64,000 bases of DNA, taken from contig NZ_JAPFDR010000011.1 in NCBI RefSeq assembly GCF_026168755.1, positions 23,823-87,822 of the forward strand, written 5' to 3'. Positions 26,529 to 34,361 of the stretch are shown here, piece by piece (within the stretch, counting starts at the first letter, position 1; the number at the start of each line of letters is the position of its first letter). The notes under the pieces were generated by a model, which saw only the letters and a list, made by a program, of their open reading frames with translations, ran no database searches and had not been told where the DNA came from. The DNA is from Clostridium sp. Its GTDB lineage: Bacteria > Bacillota > Clostridia > Clostridiales > Clostridiaceae. Made by a program: the position numbers and the translations under genes.

Positions 26529-27008
26529 ACTTCAAGGCTATTTTCATAATGAATACCAAAAAACACTAGGCGATACCAATAGTGATTCTAAATTTCACAT
26601 TTAAAATAGCTTTGAAGTAGCTATCATTCCTTCAATAGTGATGGCTATGATTCTAATAGTCCATAAATAACATACAAAATAACATCTCCTACTAGGAAGC
26701 AAAGAGTATCTCTCTACTATACTAGTTCTTTAAGCTAGAGTATCATAAATTAGGAACGATGATGCTCTAGCTTAAAAAGATTGTATTTAAATGTATACGT
26801 TTAGATGTATATAGATAAATGCAATCTCTCAAAGGGGTTGTAAATATAATAAGTAGAGTTTTCTCTTGGTTGAATTCAAAACTTATTATTCCTTTATTTG
26901 TTTTATTATAAGTAGTTGGTAATAGTTCAAAGGAAATTACATTGATAAAGAATGTAATGATAACTAGGGCTATTACCTTGCTACATTAAACACCAGTAGG
27001 AATAACCT
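26529..27008 (+). ncRNA. Candidate large structured RNA
   Basis: An ORF-free segment with successive long helices: 26529-26544/26603-26618 (16 bp, one GU); 26618-26626/26639-26647 (9 bp); 26730-26745/26760-26775 (16 bp, one GU); 26778-26789/26816-26827 (12 bp, one GU); 26846-26854/26881-26889 (9 bp); 26918-26925/26970-26977 (8 bp) enclosing 26936-26943/26951-26958 (8 bp). Several have GU pairs instead of perfect DNA palindromes, as expected if RNA pairing is selected. The strand is inferred from flanking genes. The size and location recall large phage-borne RNAs such as ROOL and GOLLD, but I cannot assign a family. Confidence 0.55.
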
Positions 27009-27105
27009 CATGTAACCAATAACTTATACAATAAGCAGATATTAGATTATACGGTGATTAAATGATGATTTGTCAGTAAGTTATAATAATATATTGATAA
27101 GTTGC

Positions 27106-27336
27106 GAAGTATTAGATTGATATATATATAAGATATTGAAATGAAATGAGTATATGAGTTGAATAAGTGTATGATTGAGAGATACAGTAGATGGGTATGT
27201 AGATAAGTAAGTAAAGTAAGTATCATTAAGTATTGAGTATGATTAGGTAATATTAAATATGATTATAAATAATGTTTGATGATGTGAAGAAAGAAAAAAA
27301 TAAAAGTAAGAAGTTAAGTTTTGTTGTGATGGTTAA
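27106..27336 (+). other. C-depleted, ORF-free tract
   Basis: By reading, only two cytosines occur on the plus strand in about 230 bases, while G remains common (GATGGGTATGTAGATAAGTAAGT-like text). The tract has no ribosome-bound ORF and would be almost unable to form G-C pairs as RNA. It joins the structured RNA region to the GC-rich spot at 27371. Confidence 0.65.
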
Positions 27337-27370
27337 CAACATTAGGAATGACCTGATTTTTTTTATAACA

Positions 27371-27400
27371 CTCCCTCTAGAGCCACGCCCTGCCCTTACG
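27371..27400. other. Isolated GC-rich 30-mer, candidate cos/packaging site
   Basis: 20 of 30 bases are G or C, centred on AGAGCCACGCCCTGCCC, in surroundings of about 20-25% GC. No ORF covers it. It lies about 400 bases upstream of the small-terminase candidate, the usual place for cos in HK97-type phages and their satellites. Function is inferred from position and composition only. Confidence 0.4.
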
Positions 27401-27474
27401 TACAATATCTTAAAAAATATGAAACTTTTAAATTAGCACATGAAATACAAATAAAAATAATAAAATATACGACA

Positions 27475-27520
27475 AAAAAGCCTTAAAAGCTAGTTAAATC
27501 AATAGCTCTAAGGCTTTTTG
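27475..27520 (+). terminator. Intrinsic terminator closing the ORF-free region
   Basis: 11-bp stem AAAAAGCCTTA (27475-27485) with 27509-27519, plus an inner AGCTA/TAGCT pair, followed by TTTTTG. It gives a defined 3' end for any long transcript of the region. Confidence 0.88.
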
Positions 27521-27604
27521 TTGTTTGTGGAATTATCTTAACATGACGATGAAAATTTTGTCAAGCATAGATTTAAAATTGATTTTGAGGAAAGGAGAAA
27601 AATT

Positions 27605-27796
27605 TTGAGAAATAATAAGAGTACAACAATTTCAATAAGGTTTACAGAAGAAGAAAAAGAGATATTAAATAATGCTTCTTTTATGAAGTGTGTGCCAATA
27701 GCAGATATAATTCGTGAAAGTCTTAAACTGTATTTTAATAATTCTTCAGCTTTTGAAACTAGTACAGAAAAGAGGTCTAGAGTATGGAAGGTATGA
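27605..27796 (+). CDS. Ribbon-helix-helix protein at the head of the packaging operon
   Basis: 63 aa, TTG start after AAAGGAG. The N-terminus TTISIRFTEEEKEILNNAS is a beta strand plus helix and CVPIADIIRESLKLYFN the second helix of an RHH fold. Its 3' end overlaps the next gene by 13 bases, suggesting translational coupling with the terminase-like gene. Possible autoregulator of the packaging module. Confidence 0.65.
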   Translation: MRNNKSTTISIRFTEEEKEILNNASFMKCVPIADIIRESLKLYFNNSSAFETSTEKRSRVWKV

Positions 27797-28179
27797 TTTT
27801 CAATAATACTTACAACGTAACAAAAGAGGAACAGTTGCAGAATTATTTTGGAAGTTTTGATAGTGATAAGGTTGATGCTTTAGTCGATAAGGTAGAAGGT
27901 AGAAAACAAAAGAGTATAGCAAGAGAATTGCTTCATGAAGTGCCTAATCTTTTGAACACAGATATATACTCTTTAAAAATTTTAGTGGAGCTTTTAACAG
28001 ATATTGAGTACCTAAATGTAAAGATGAAGCAGTGTAGGGAAAATGATAATTTACAATTATTTACTAAGTTATTAAAAAGTAAATTGGATGCAGTAGCTAA
28101 AGTAAATACTATTTTAGAATCTTATGGGCTTACGCCAAAAAGTAGAAAATCAATTTTAGTATTAGATATGGAGGAATAA
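27784..28179 (+). CDS. Putative phage terminase small subunit (P27-like)
   Basis: 131 aa. The central helix NTDIYSLKILVELLTDIEYLN, a second long helix with KLLKSKLDAVAKVNTILES and the closing YGLTPKSRKSI match the layout of P27-family small terminases, whose C-terminus typically ends in LGLTP-S/A-SR. Position at the start of a module ending in a prohead protease supports this. No large terminase is adjacent. The stop codon overlaps the next ATG. Confidence 0.5.
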   Translation: MEGMIFNNTYNVTKEEQLQNYFGSFDSDKVDALVDKVEGRKQKSIARELLHEVPNLLNTDIYSLKILVELLTDIEYLNVKMKQCRENDNLQLFTKLLKSKLDAVAKVNTILESYGLTPKSRKSILVLDMEE

Positions 28180-28526
28180 TGGCAAGAAAAGTTAAGACCA
28201 AAAAGAAAAGAAATTATATTATGAATGACGAATTTATGAATTGGTTTATCAAAGCTAGATTTGACGCAATGAAGCCTAAACTACCCCATGAGTATATTTA
28301 CAGTGGTAAGCTATATCAGATTATATTGAATTATGATAAATGGCATAAAGAAAAGTATGGTAAGACCACAAAGGAATATATTATGCAAGATTATCTACAG
28401 TTTCTAAAGGACTCACAAAAAGAAAATGAGATACTGGAGCTTATGAAGCTAAAGAATTACACAGATGAAGAACTATTAGAGTATGCAAAAAAAGAGAAAA
28501 TAAAAGATTTAAAAGAAATAAACTAG
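28179..28526 (+). CDS. Hypothetical phage-type protein in the packaging operon
   Basis: 115 aa, basic N-terminus (ARKVKTKKKRNY) then a helical domain rich in aromatic residues and a Lys/Glu C-terminal helix. Start ATG overlaps the previous stop (TAATGG). No family recognised. Its place between a terminase-like protein and a prohead protease suggests a DNA-packaging or head-related role, but nothing in the residues proves it. Confidence 0.5.
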   Translation: MARKVKTKKKRNYIMNDEFMNWFIKARFDAMKPKLPHEYIYSGKLYQIILNYDKWHKEKYGKTTKEYIMQDYLQFLKDSQKENEILELMKLKNYTDEELLEYAKKEKIKDLKEIN

Positions 28527-28550
28527 AAGAGAAAGAGGAGAATTATTATT

Positions 28551-29195
28551 ATGGCTAAAACTAAAAGTACAACAAACAAAATTATAAATGCAAAAAGGAT
28601 TCAACAAATTGAGAATTTCGATTTGTCACTAGGAATATTTGTTAATCCAAACCTTAGACAACAAGTAGTTCTTAACCCAATCGGTTTAGAATTGAATTTG
28701 ACAAAGTTAAAAGAGTTAAGAGAGGAATTACAAGGGTTCGATATTGATATTAAAGAGATTGATTGTAGTAGAATATTTAGTGGAAATCCTGAGTTGACTG
28801 AAACAGAAGTATTCATTAGAAATATTGGTAATTGCAGTTATATGAGCTATAGAAATGATTATTTGAAAATGATAGAGCAAAGAGAGCTTGAAGAAGTTTT
28901 TCCAGTAGAAGAAAGAAAATCTAGAATTTTAGAACTTGAAGCAGAAATTACGAAAGAAGTTTTAAAAGGTTCTACGGTAGGTAAGTTAAACAAGGACTTA
29001 AGGAAATCATGTGAAGCTAGAGCAGAAGAATTAAGAAAAGAACTTCATAGCATAGAAGAAACATTTAATGTAGTCAATGAAGAATATCTTAACTCAATGC
29101 TTTATATGATAGCAGATAGAAAAATAAAAGAGATAAAAAGTAGATTAGATTTTAAAATTGATTATCTTGAGGATGTTATGGAGGATATAGCATAA
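28551..29195 (+). CDS. Hypothetical helical protein in the packaging operon
   Basis: 214 aa, ATG after AGAGGAG. The first 110 residues are mixed; about 120-200 is a charged coiled coil (RKSRILELEAEITKEVLKG, then RAEELRKELHSIEETFN). Its stop overlaps the prohead-protease ATG. In phages the gene before the protease is usually the portal; this one is too short and lacks portal features. A scaffold-like role is possible but speculative. Confidence 0.5.
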   Translation: MAKTKSTTNKIINAKRIQQIENFDLSLGIFVNPNLRQQVVLNPIGLELNLTKLKELREELQGFDIDIKEIDCSRIFSGNPELTETEVFIRNIGNCSYMSYRNDYLKMIEQRELEEVFPVEERKSRILELEAEITKEVLKGSTVGKLNKDLRKSCEARAEELRKELHSIEETFNVVNEEYLNSMLYMIADRKIKEIKSRLDFKIDYLEDVMEDIA

Positions 29196-29869
29196 TGGAA
29201 ACAAGAATGAATGATACATTAGAGTTGAGAGTTAACCAGCAAGACCAAAAAATATATCTTGCTGGTTATTTGCCGATTAATGAATTTTCTGAGGTATTGA
29301 TGGACAAAGAGGGAAAGAGATTTAGAGAGAAAATTAATAGTGGTTGCTTCAGTAGAAAAATTGAATCAATAGGAAAAAATTTCCCGTTGCTACTTATAAA
29401 TCATGATGATAATCAGCAATTGCCAGTAGAATCATTTGAATATATGGAAAGTGGAAATAGACTGAAAATACTTTATACTTTACCATTAATAGAGGAAGTG
29501 ATGGATAAACTGAAAGATTTAAGTGAAGCTAGATTATCATTTGGATTTACTGTTTTGAAGGAGATAAAACTTCCTAAGAAAAGGGATGTAGATGGTATAG
29601 ATTATGAAAGAACAGTAACCGATTTTGCTTCTCTCAATGAAATCTCGATTCTTAGAAATAAGTTACCAGCATACTCACAAACTAAAGCTTTTGCTGGAGA
29701 TGAAGAGTCAGTGAAAAGAGCAATAGCAAAAGCTGAAATTTCAGAGAAAAGGAAGGAATTATGTAAGTTATATCAATTAGAGGTAGATAGGTATAAGGAA
29801 TACATAAATAAAAAGAGAAGAAATGATTTATTTGGATTTGGAGCAAATGTAAAAATACCAATGAATTAA
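29195..29869 (+). CDS. HK97-family prohead maturation protease
   Basis: 224 aa. Family landmarks: beta strand IYLAGYLPINEFS, the catalytic-histidine segment LLLINH70DDNQ, the catalytic-serine segment RLS115FGFTV, and LNEISILRNKLPAYSQT, which matches the family's L-x-E-V/I-S pattern before P-A-Y. In phages it cleaves the capsid protein during head maturation. Here no major capsid gene follows: the operon ends 3 bases later in a terminator, so it may act on a helper phage's capsid. Confidence 0.8.
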   Translation: METRMNDTLELRVNQQDQKIYLAGYLPINEFSEVLMDKEGKRFREKINSGCFSRKIESIGKNFPLLLINHDDNQQLPVESFEYMESGNRLKILYTLPLIEEVMDKLKDLSEARLSFGFTVLKEIKLPKKRDVDGIDYERTVTDFASLNEISILRNKLPAYSQTKAFAGDEESVKRAIAKAEISEKRKELCKLYQLEVDRYKEYINKKRRNDLFGFGANVKIPMN

Positions 29870-29871
29870 TC

Positions 29872-29906
29872 AATAGGGGATGCAGTAATTACATCCCCTA
29901 TTTTTT
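29872..29906 (+). terminator. Strong intrinsic terminator after the prohead protease gene
   Basis: 11-bp stem AATAGGGGATG (29872-29882) with 29892-29902, followed by TTTT. Confidence 0.92.
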
Positions 29907-30134
29907 GCTTTTTATAGCAAAAATAATTCTTAACTATACATAAGTAGTTTTTAAGGATTCTAGAAGTTTTAAAATTAACAGAGAGCCCTTAAACCAAGTA
30001 TTTACCTAATACTCACCTAATTAAAATGAAATTTGGATTTCATTGATATTTATGGAATCAAGTTAGTTTGTTTTACATTTCTTTTTATACTTTACGGATA
30101 ATAGAGGGAATTAACTATAAGGAGGAGAAAAGCA

Positions 30135-30335
30135 ATGATAAGAATTGAAGAGAAAGGTGACATTAAAATTTATAATGATGGCATTTTAATTCTAATGGGT
30201 AGAAGTATTAGAGAAGTGATAGAAATAATAGAGGCTTTACTATATGGGAATAGGGATGCTTGGGAAGTTGAACTATTAAACAATATTTTATATACTATTA
30301 ATAACAACCTTTCCACAAATATGGAGGTTGCATAA
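30135..30335 (+). CDS. Small hypothetical protein before the recombinase
   Basis: 66 aa, ATG after AAGGAGGAG. An acidic N-terminal beta segment (RIEEKGDIKIYNDGILILM) is followed by a helix (REVIEIIEALLYG). No family recognised. It ends 1 base before the recombinase ATG and carries that gene's GGAGG in its own 3' end, so translation is coupled; a recombination directionality factor is one possibility. Confidence 0.5.
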   Translation: MIRIEEKGDIKIYNDGILILMGRSIREVIEIIEALLYGNRDAWEVELLNNILYTINNNLSTNMEVA

Positions 30336-30336
30336 A

Positions 30337-31896
30337 ATGAGAATAGCACTATATGTTAGAGTATCAACAGAGGAACAAGAAAGTTCTATAATCAATCAGA
30401 AAGAATACATTAAGTCTTTATACCCTGATGATGAAATAATAATATATCAAGACTTTGGAATAAGTGGTACTAAAATAGCTAAAAGAGAAGGATTTATTCA
30501 AATGATGAAAGATGCTGGATTAAAGCAACATTTCATTACTAAAAAGAAATTTATTTTTGTTGCTGATGAAAATAAGGAACCATTATTTAATAAAATTGTA
30601 ACTAAATCAGTCACAAGATTTGCTAGGAATACAGATGTTTTGAGTATTTGGAAAGAACTCAATCAGAAAGGGGTTACAGTATTATTTCAAGATATAAATA
30701 AAGATACTGCAAGTCCTGAGGATAGTTTAATATTGAATTTACTTCTAACATTATCACAAGAAGAAAGTAAGAATATTTCGGAAAGAACCAAGTTTGGTAA
30801 TATGGCTACTGCAAAGGCAAATAAAATCAGGAATAATAGCTTGTTTGGGTATTGTTACATTAAAGAAACTAATTCATTAGTAATAAATGAAGATGAAGCT
30901 AAAGTGGTTAGAAAGATGTTCGACTTATGTATTAAAGGATATGGCTATGATAGGATATCACAAACATTAACAGAAGAAGGGATATTAACTGCTAAGGGCA
31001 AACCATTTGCCATAAGTACCATTAAGAATATGATTCATAATAAAAAGTATTGTGGTTACAATGTAAGGAATCAATGGGAAAGTAGAAATTTGTTTTCAGA
31101 AAATCATTCACATTGTAGAACCAAAAAAGAAAATTGGATTATTAAAAAGAATGATAGGATAGAACCTATAATAAGTGAAGAGATATGGAATCAAGCTATG
31201 GCAGAGGTTAATAGAAGGTTGTTACATGGGAATAGTGGTAAACATATTGATAGAAGAGATACCAGCGATAAACTTATTTGTAATTGTTGTGGTAAGAATT
31301 TTTATATATGCCATAGTAAAAAGATAGGTAGTGGAATAAATAGTTATCCATATTTTATATGTTCAACTAAGAAGAAGAATGGTAAGAGTGTTTGTGATAA
31401 TGACAATGTACAATTAAGAAAAGTGGATGCTTTTATTGATGACTTATGCAAAAACTATTATAGAAACATAAGGTTAAGCAATAAGGCTAAATTGTACAAA
31501 CTACAAGCTGATTTGAAGAGTTTAAAAAATAAGTCAACAATTACTATCAACAATGAAATTGAAGCTATTAGGGTGCAAAATAGGGAGCAAGAACAACAGT
31601 TAAGTAAACTAATTGATAACTTCTTAGAATGTTCTGAGATTATGAAAAAGGTTATTGATAAAAAGATTTATAACTTAGAAATTAGTATTCAGAATAACAA
31701 TAATAAAATACTAGAGCTGGAGAGAAGTAAGAACACTATTGATAGTGATAAGTTAGAATTAGAAAAGTCAATCAGGGAGCTGAAAAAGGAACTTACAAAG
31801 CTTGATACAGTAGAATTGACAAGAGAGCAATTGATGGAAAAAATCAGTTGTATCAAAGTTGCTAAGGGTAACAAGTTTATAGTAGAGTATTTGTAA
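30337..31896 (+). CDS. Large serine recombinase (integrase)
   Basis: 519 aa, ATG 30337 after GGAGG (an in-frame TTG at 30328 is rejected). The resolvase domain has the nucleophile in RVS10TEEQ, DFGISGTKI, and the SVTRFARNT and QEESKNISERTKFG stretches. A recombinase domain (about 165-270), a zinc ribbon with CNCCGKNFYIC and C-x6+-C, and a long coiled coil (about 385-490) follow. These enzymes integrate phages and islands without host-specific supercoiling. It defines the island's right end. Confidence 0.93.
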   Translation: MRIALYVRVSTEEQESSIINQKEYIKSLYPDDEIIIYQDFGISGTKIAKREGFIQMMKDAGLKQHFITKKKFIFVADENKEPLFNKIVTKSVTRFARNTDVLSIWKELNQKGVTVLFQDINKDTASPEDSLILNLLLTLSQEESKNISERTKFGNMATAKANKIRNNSLFGYCYIKETNSLVINEDEAKVVRKMFDLCIKGYGYDRISQTLTEEGILTAKGKPFAISTIKNMIHNKKYCGYNVRNQWESRNLFSENHSHCRTKKENWIIKKNDRIEPIISEEIWNQAMAEVNRRLLHGNSGKHIDRRDTSDKLICNCCGKNFYICHSKKIGSGINSYPYFICSTKKKNGKSVCDNDNVQLRKVDAFIDDLCKNYYRNIRLSNKAKLYKLQADLKSLKNKSTITINNEIEAIRVQNREQEQQLSKLIDNFLECSEIMKKVIDKKIYNLEISIQNNNNKILELERSKNTIDSDKLELEKSIRELKKELTKLDTVELTREQLMEKISCIKVAKGNKFIVEYL

Positions 31897-32010
31897 TTTT
31901 ATGTGTGAAACCTTCAGTTAAAGTTATTCTCAAAGTTAAATTTTTTTGTGGAAAGGTATATGAGGAATGGACATTAAAAATAATTTAATGACAATAAAGT
32001 TATAATTAAT

Positions 32011-32047
32011 AAAAATAGCTTAAACACTATGTTTAAGCTATTTTTTA
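32011..32047. terminator. Bidirectional terminator downstream of the recombinase
   Basis: 15-bp perfect stem AAAAATAGCTTAAAC (32011-32025) with 32031-32045. It probably marks the outer edge of the island. Confidence 0.88.
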
Positions 32048-32451
32048 TTAATTATAATAATACTGTTTTAATAGAAAGTTATAGGAAGATGATAAGTGGA
32101 TGGGATGATTAAAATGAGTATTCGCATTGCTGAAAATTAATAACTAAGTATAAAAAAATTAAGATAAAGTTATGGTGAATTATTTATATATATTATTGAA
32201 TGTAAGAGGGATAGGAACTAAGCTGTTAATGGAAGAAATTTTTAATTATTATAGGGATAAAAAATAAAGATATTTATGTTAAGTCTAGTCATAAAAAGCA
32301 ATGAAATTCATATAAGAAGATATGGAATTTAAAATAACAAAGTTAAGAGGGGAAATGAAAAGTTAAAATTGACCTATTTTTTCGTTAAGAAAGCACCTTA
32401 AAAAGCTGTAAACGTTGCGATAAAATTCTATATGAAAGGAAGGTAATATTA
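32048..32451. other. Gene-free stretch between island and GH30 fragment
   Basis: About 400 AT-rich bases without an ORF that has a ribosome binding site. A half-match to a LacI/CcpA-type operator (TGTAAACGTT, 32407-32416) lies upstream of the GH30 start. Confidence 0.4.
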
Positions 32452-32670
32452 ATGAAAATTTTATCACAAGTAGAAAGTAGAGAAAATAGTTACTGGAAGA
32501 GCAAGGTGCCAGAATTATTTGGACAGGCATCAGAAGATAAACTTATCATTCATGATGCATCAAAACAAGAGATTTTAGGGTTTGGAGGCTGTTTCAATGA
32601 ACTTGGTTGGGATGCTTTATCCAAAATCAGCGAAGAAGACAGGGAAAATTTTATGAAGTATAAATGCTAA
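32452..32670 (+). pseudogene. Truncated GH30 glycosidase N-terminus
   Basis: 72 codons from an ATG after GAAAGGAAGG. SKQEILGFGGCFNELGWDALSKISEEDRE is the conserved start of family 30 glucosylceramidase/xylanase-type hydrolases, which normally continue for 400 or more residues. Homology stops at about codon 67 and the reading frame ends; an IS21-like element starts 17 bases later. No GH30 remainder appears on the other side, so the gene is dead. Confidence 0.75.
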
Positions 32671-32736
32671 GATAATAATATACAGAATGACTAATATTTT
32701 TATGTATAATACTAGGTAAAATTTAACACAGTATTA

Positions 32737-33150
32737 ATGGTGATGAATATGATTTATACAACAAACATTAGTACTGAAATAATTTTAAAATCAGTTCAAG
32801 ATTTATATAAACTTAAAATTTTAATTGAGGTTAATAATTTGGATAAACCTAATTTTAGTGCAATAGCAAGAGAGTTAGGAGTAGATAGAAGAACAGTAAA
32901 AAATTATTATGATGGAAATATTAAGAAAGATAGGAAACCTAAGAAATCAAAAATAGATGATTTCTATGATACCATTTCGACACTGCTTTCAGCAGAAACT
33001 AAGCAAATATTTTATTATAAATCTCATCTTTATAGATATTTGGTTAGAGAAAAGGGGTTAAATTGCTCTAGGAGCGATTTCAATTATTATATTTTAAAAC
33101 ATGAAAATTTTGCAGAATACTTTAAGCCAAAGAAAAAAGAAATGCTGTAA
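32737..33150 (+). pseudogene. istA: IstA transposase N-terminal fragment
   Basis: 137 codons with the IS21 helix-turn-helix (NFSAIARELGVDRRTVKNYYDG). After the stop, the adjacent frame continues the family sequence (KSETPFGKQAQFDWKED), which includes the first catalytic Asp, so a frameshift precedes 33150. The rest of the DDE core is missing. Confidence 0.8.
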
Positions 33151-33187
33151 AATCAGAAACTCCATTTGGAAAGCAAGCACAGTTTGA

Positions 33188-34153
33188 TTGGAAAGAAGAT
33201 TTAAAGTTTTCTTTCAGGAACGGATATGTCAGGCTACAGGAATACCACCTATTTTAGTGTTTAAAAAAGAGAAAGAACATCTTTTACCACTACCTAATGA
33301 TAAAATATGTTCTTACTACAAAAACATAACAATAAATGCGAAAGTCAATTCCAATTCACTATTTCGCTATAAGGGAAATTTATATTCAGTCCCTATTGAT
33401 TTTATTGGTAAAAATATTGTTGTTAAAGTTATTGATAATAACTTATATGTTTATTATGGCCCAAAATTAATAGCTTTACATACAATTTCTAATAAAAAAA
33501 TAAATTATCAAGAAAATCACCATTTAGCAATGGTGGGATTAACCTTTAAAAATTTTAATGCTGCTCATGCCATGGTTAAAGTAGCTGGCTTTCCGCACCT
33601 GAAAGAGTTAAAAGATTTTGACTTTGAGTTCCAACCTAAAATAAATAAGCAACAATTTTTAGATTTTGAAAGTTTACGATTTTTAGAAAATAATAGCAGT
33701 ATTATTTTGATAGGAAATAGCGGCGTGGGTAAAACCCACCTTGCGACCTCCATTGGAATTGCTGCAGCAAAGAAAAGAGTAAGTACTTATTTTATAAAGT
33801 GCCAAGATTTAATAGAACAATTAAAAAAGGCTTATTTAGAAAATAAACTTGATGATAGGATAAAACATTTTAGTAAATATAAACTTCTTATAATTGATGA
33901 AATTGGTTATTTACCTATTGGTGAACAGGAAGCAAAAATGTTTTTTCAACTTATAGATAGACGTTATGAAAAGAAAAGTACAATAGTTACTAGTAATATA
34001 AACTTGTCAGACTGGAATCAAATATTTGTAGATAATATGTTGGCTAGTGCTATTTTAGATAGACTTGTCCATCATTCTACTATTATTAATATTTTAGGAA
34101 ACTCCTATAGAACTGCTACGGCATTATCTAAAATAGTAGATAAAAACAACTGA
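33188..34153 (+). pseudogene. istB: IstA C-terminus fused to truncated IstB ATPase
   Basis: 321 codons. Residues 15-115 are the IstA C-terminal region (TGIPPILVFKKEKEHLLPLP through YSVPIDFIGKNIVVKV); residues 130-320 are IstB with Walker A GNSGVGKTHLA, Walker B LLIIDEIGYLP and sensor TSNINLSDW. Normally these are separate overlapping genes; here an internal deletion removed the IstA catalytic core and another joined IstA to IstB lacking its N-terminus. No ribosome binding site suits the start. Confidence 0.8.
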
Positions 34154-34287
34154 ACAATTGTACATAAAAATATTGGCACAATTGTTCAAAAAAATCTTGA
34201 CATTAATAACCATGTTAATAGCAAACTATAAAATAAAATATATTAACTAATGGTTAATGAAATGGACTTTAAATTAACAATTGTTCA
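34151..34287. repeat. Three copies of palindromic (TGA)ACAATTGTTCA
   Basis: TGAACAATTGT at 34151-34161, ACAATTGTTCA at 34178-34188 and again at 34277-34287. The first two form an 11-bp inverted repeat at the IS right end; the third is 75 bases before the XRE gene. They may be IS end-binding repeats or an operator for the XRE regulator. Confidence 0.6.
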
Positions 34288-34361
34288 ATAGTATAACTAC
34301 CCAGTGAGTGATAAAATAATAATAACAAAAGCTTTTGCACTATAAATTAAAGGGGTATACT

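Larger units (their letters stand above)
17780..32010. mobile_element. Phage-satellite-like integrative island (limits approximate)
   Basis: Inferred element bounded on the left by the ABC-F terminator and on the right by the terminator after the serine recombinase. It contains RHH regulators, replication-type winged-helix proteins, iterons, a long ORF-free structured region, a terminase-small candidate, a prohead protease and a recombinase, but no portal, capsid, tail or lysis genes. The defence-like genes at 20.2-23.6 kb look like cargo. I could not find a matching direct repeat at both ends, so the att sites are unresolved. Confidence 0.65.
32688..34180 (+). mobile_element. Degenerate IS21-family insertion sequence
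   Basis: Ends are imperfect inverted repeats: the left end TGACTAATATTTTTATG (from 32688) against the complement of the right end (CATAAAAATATTGGCACA, ending 34180), with TG...CA termini as usual for IS21. Inside are istA and istB remnants. I see no target duplication, so limits may be slightly off or flanks rearranged. Confidence 0.75.

Noticed and set aside
26529..27008. tRNA genes or a group II intron in the structured region
   Set aside because: No GTTCRANYC T-arm, no CCA-type cloverleaf, no domain V-like hairpin and no reverse transcriptase ORF.
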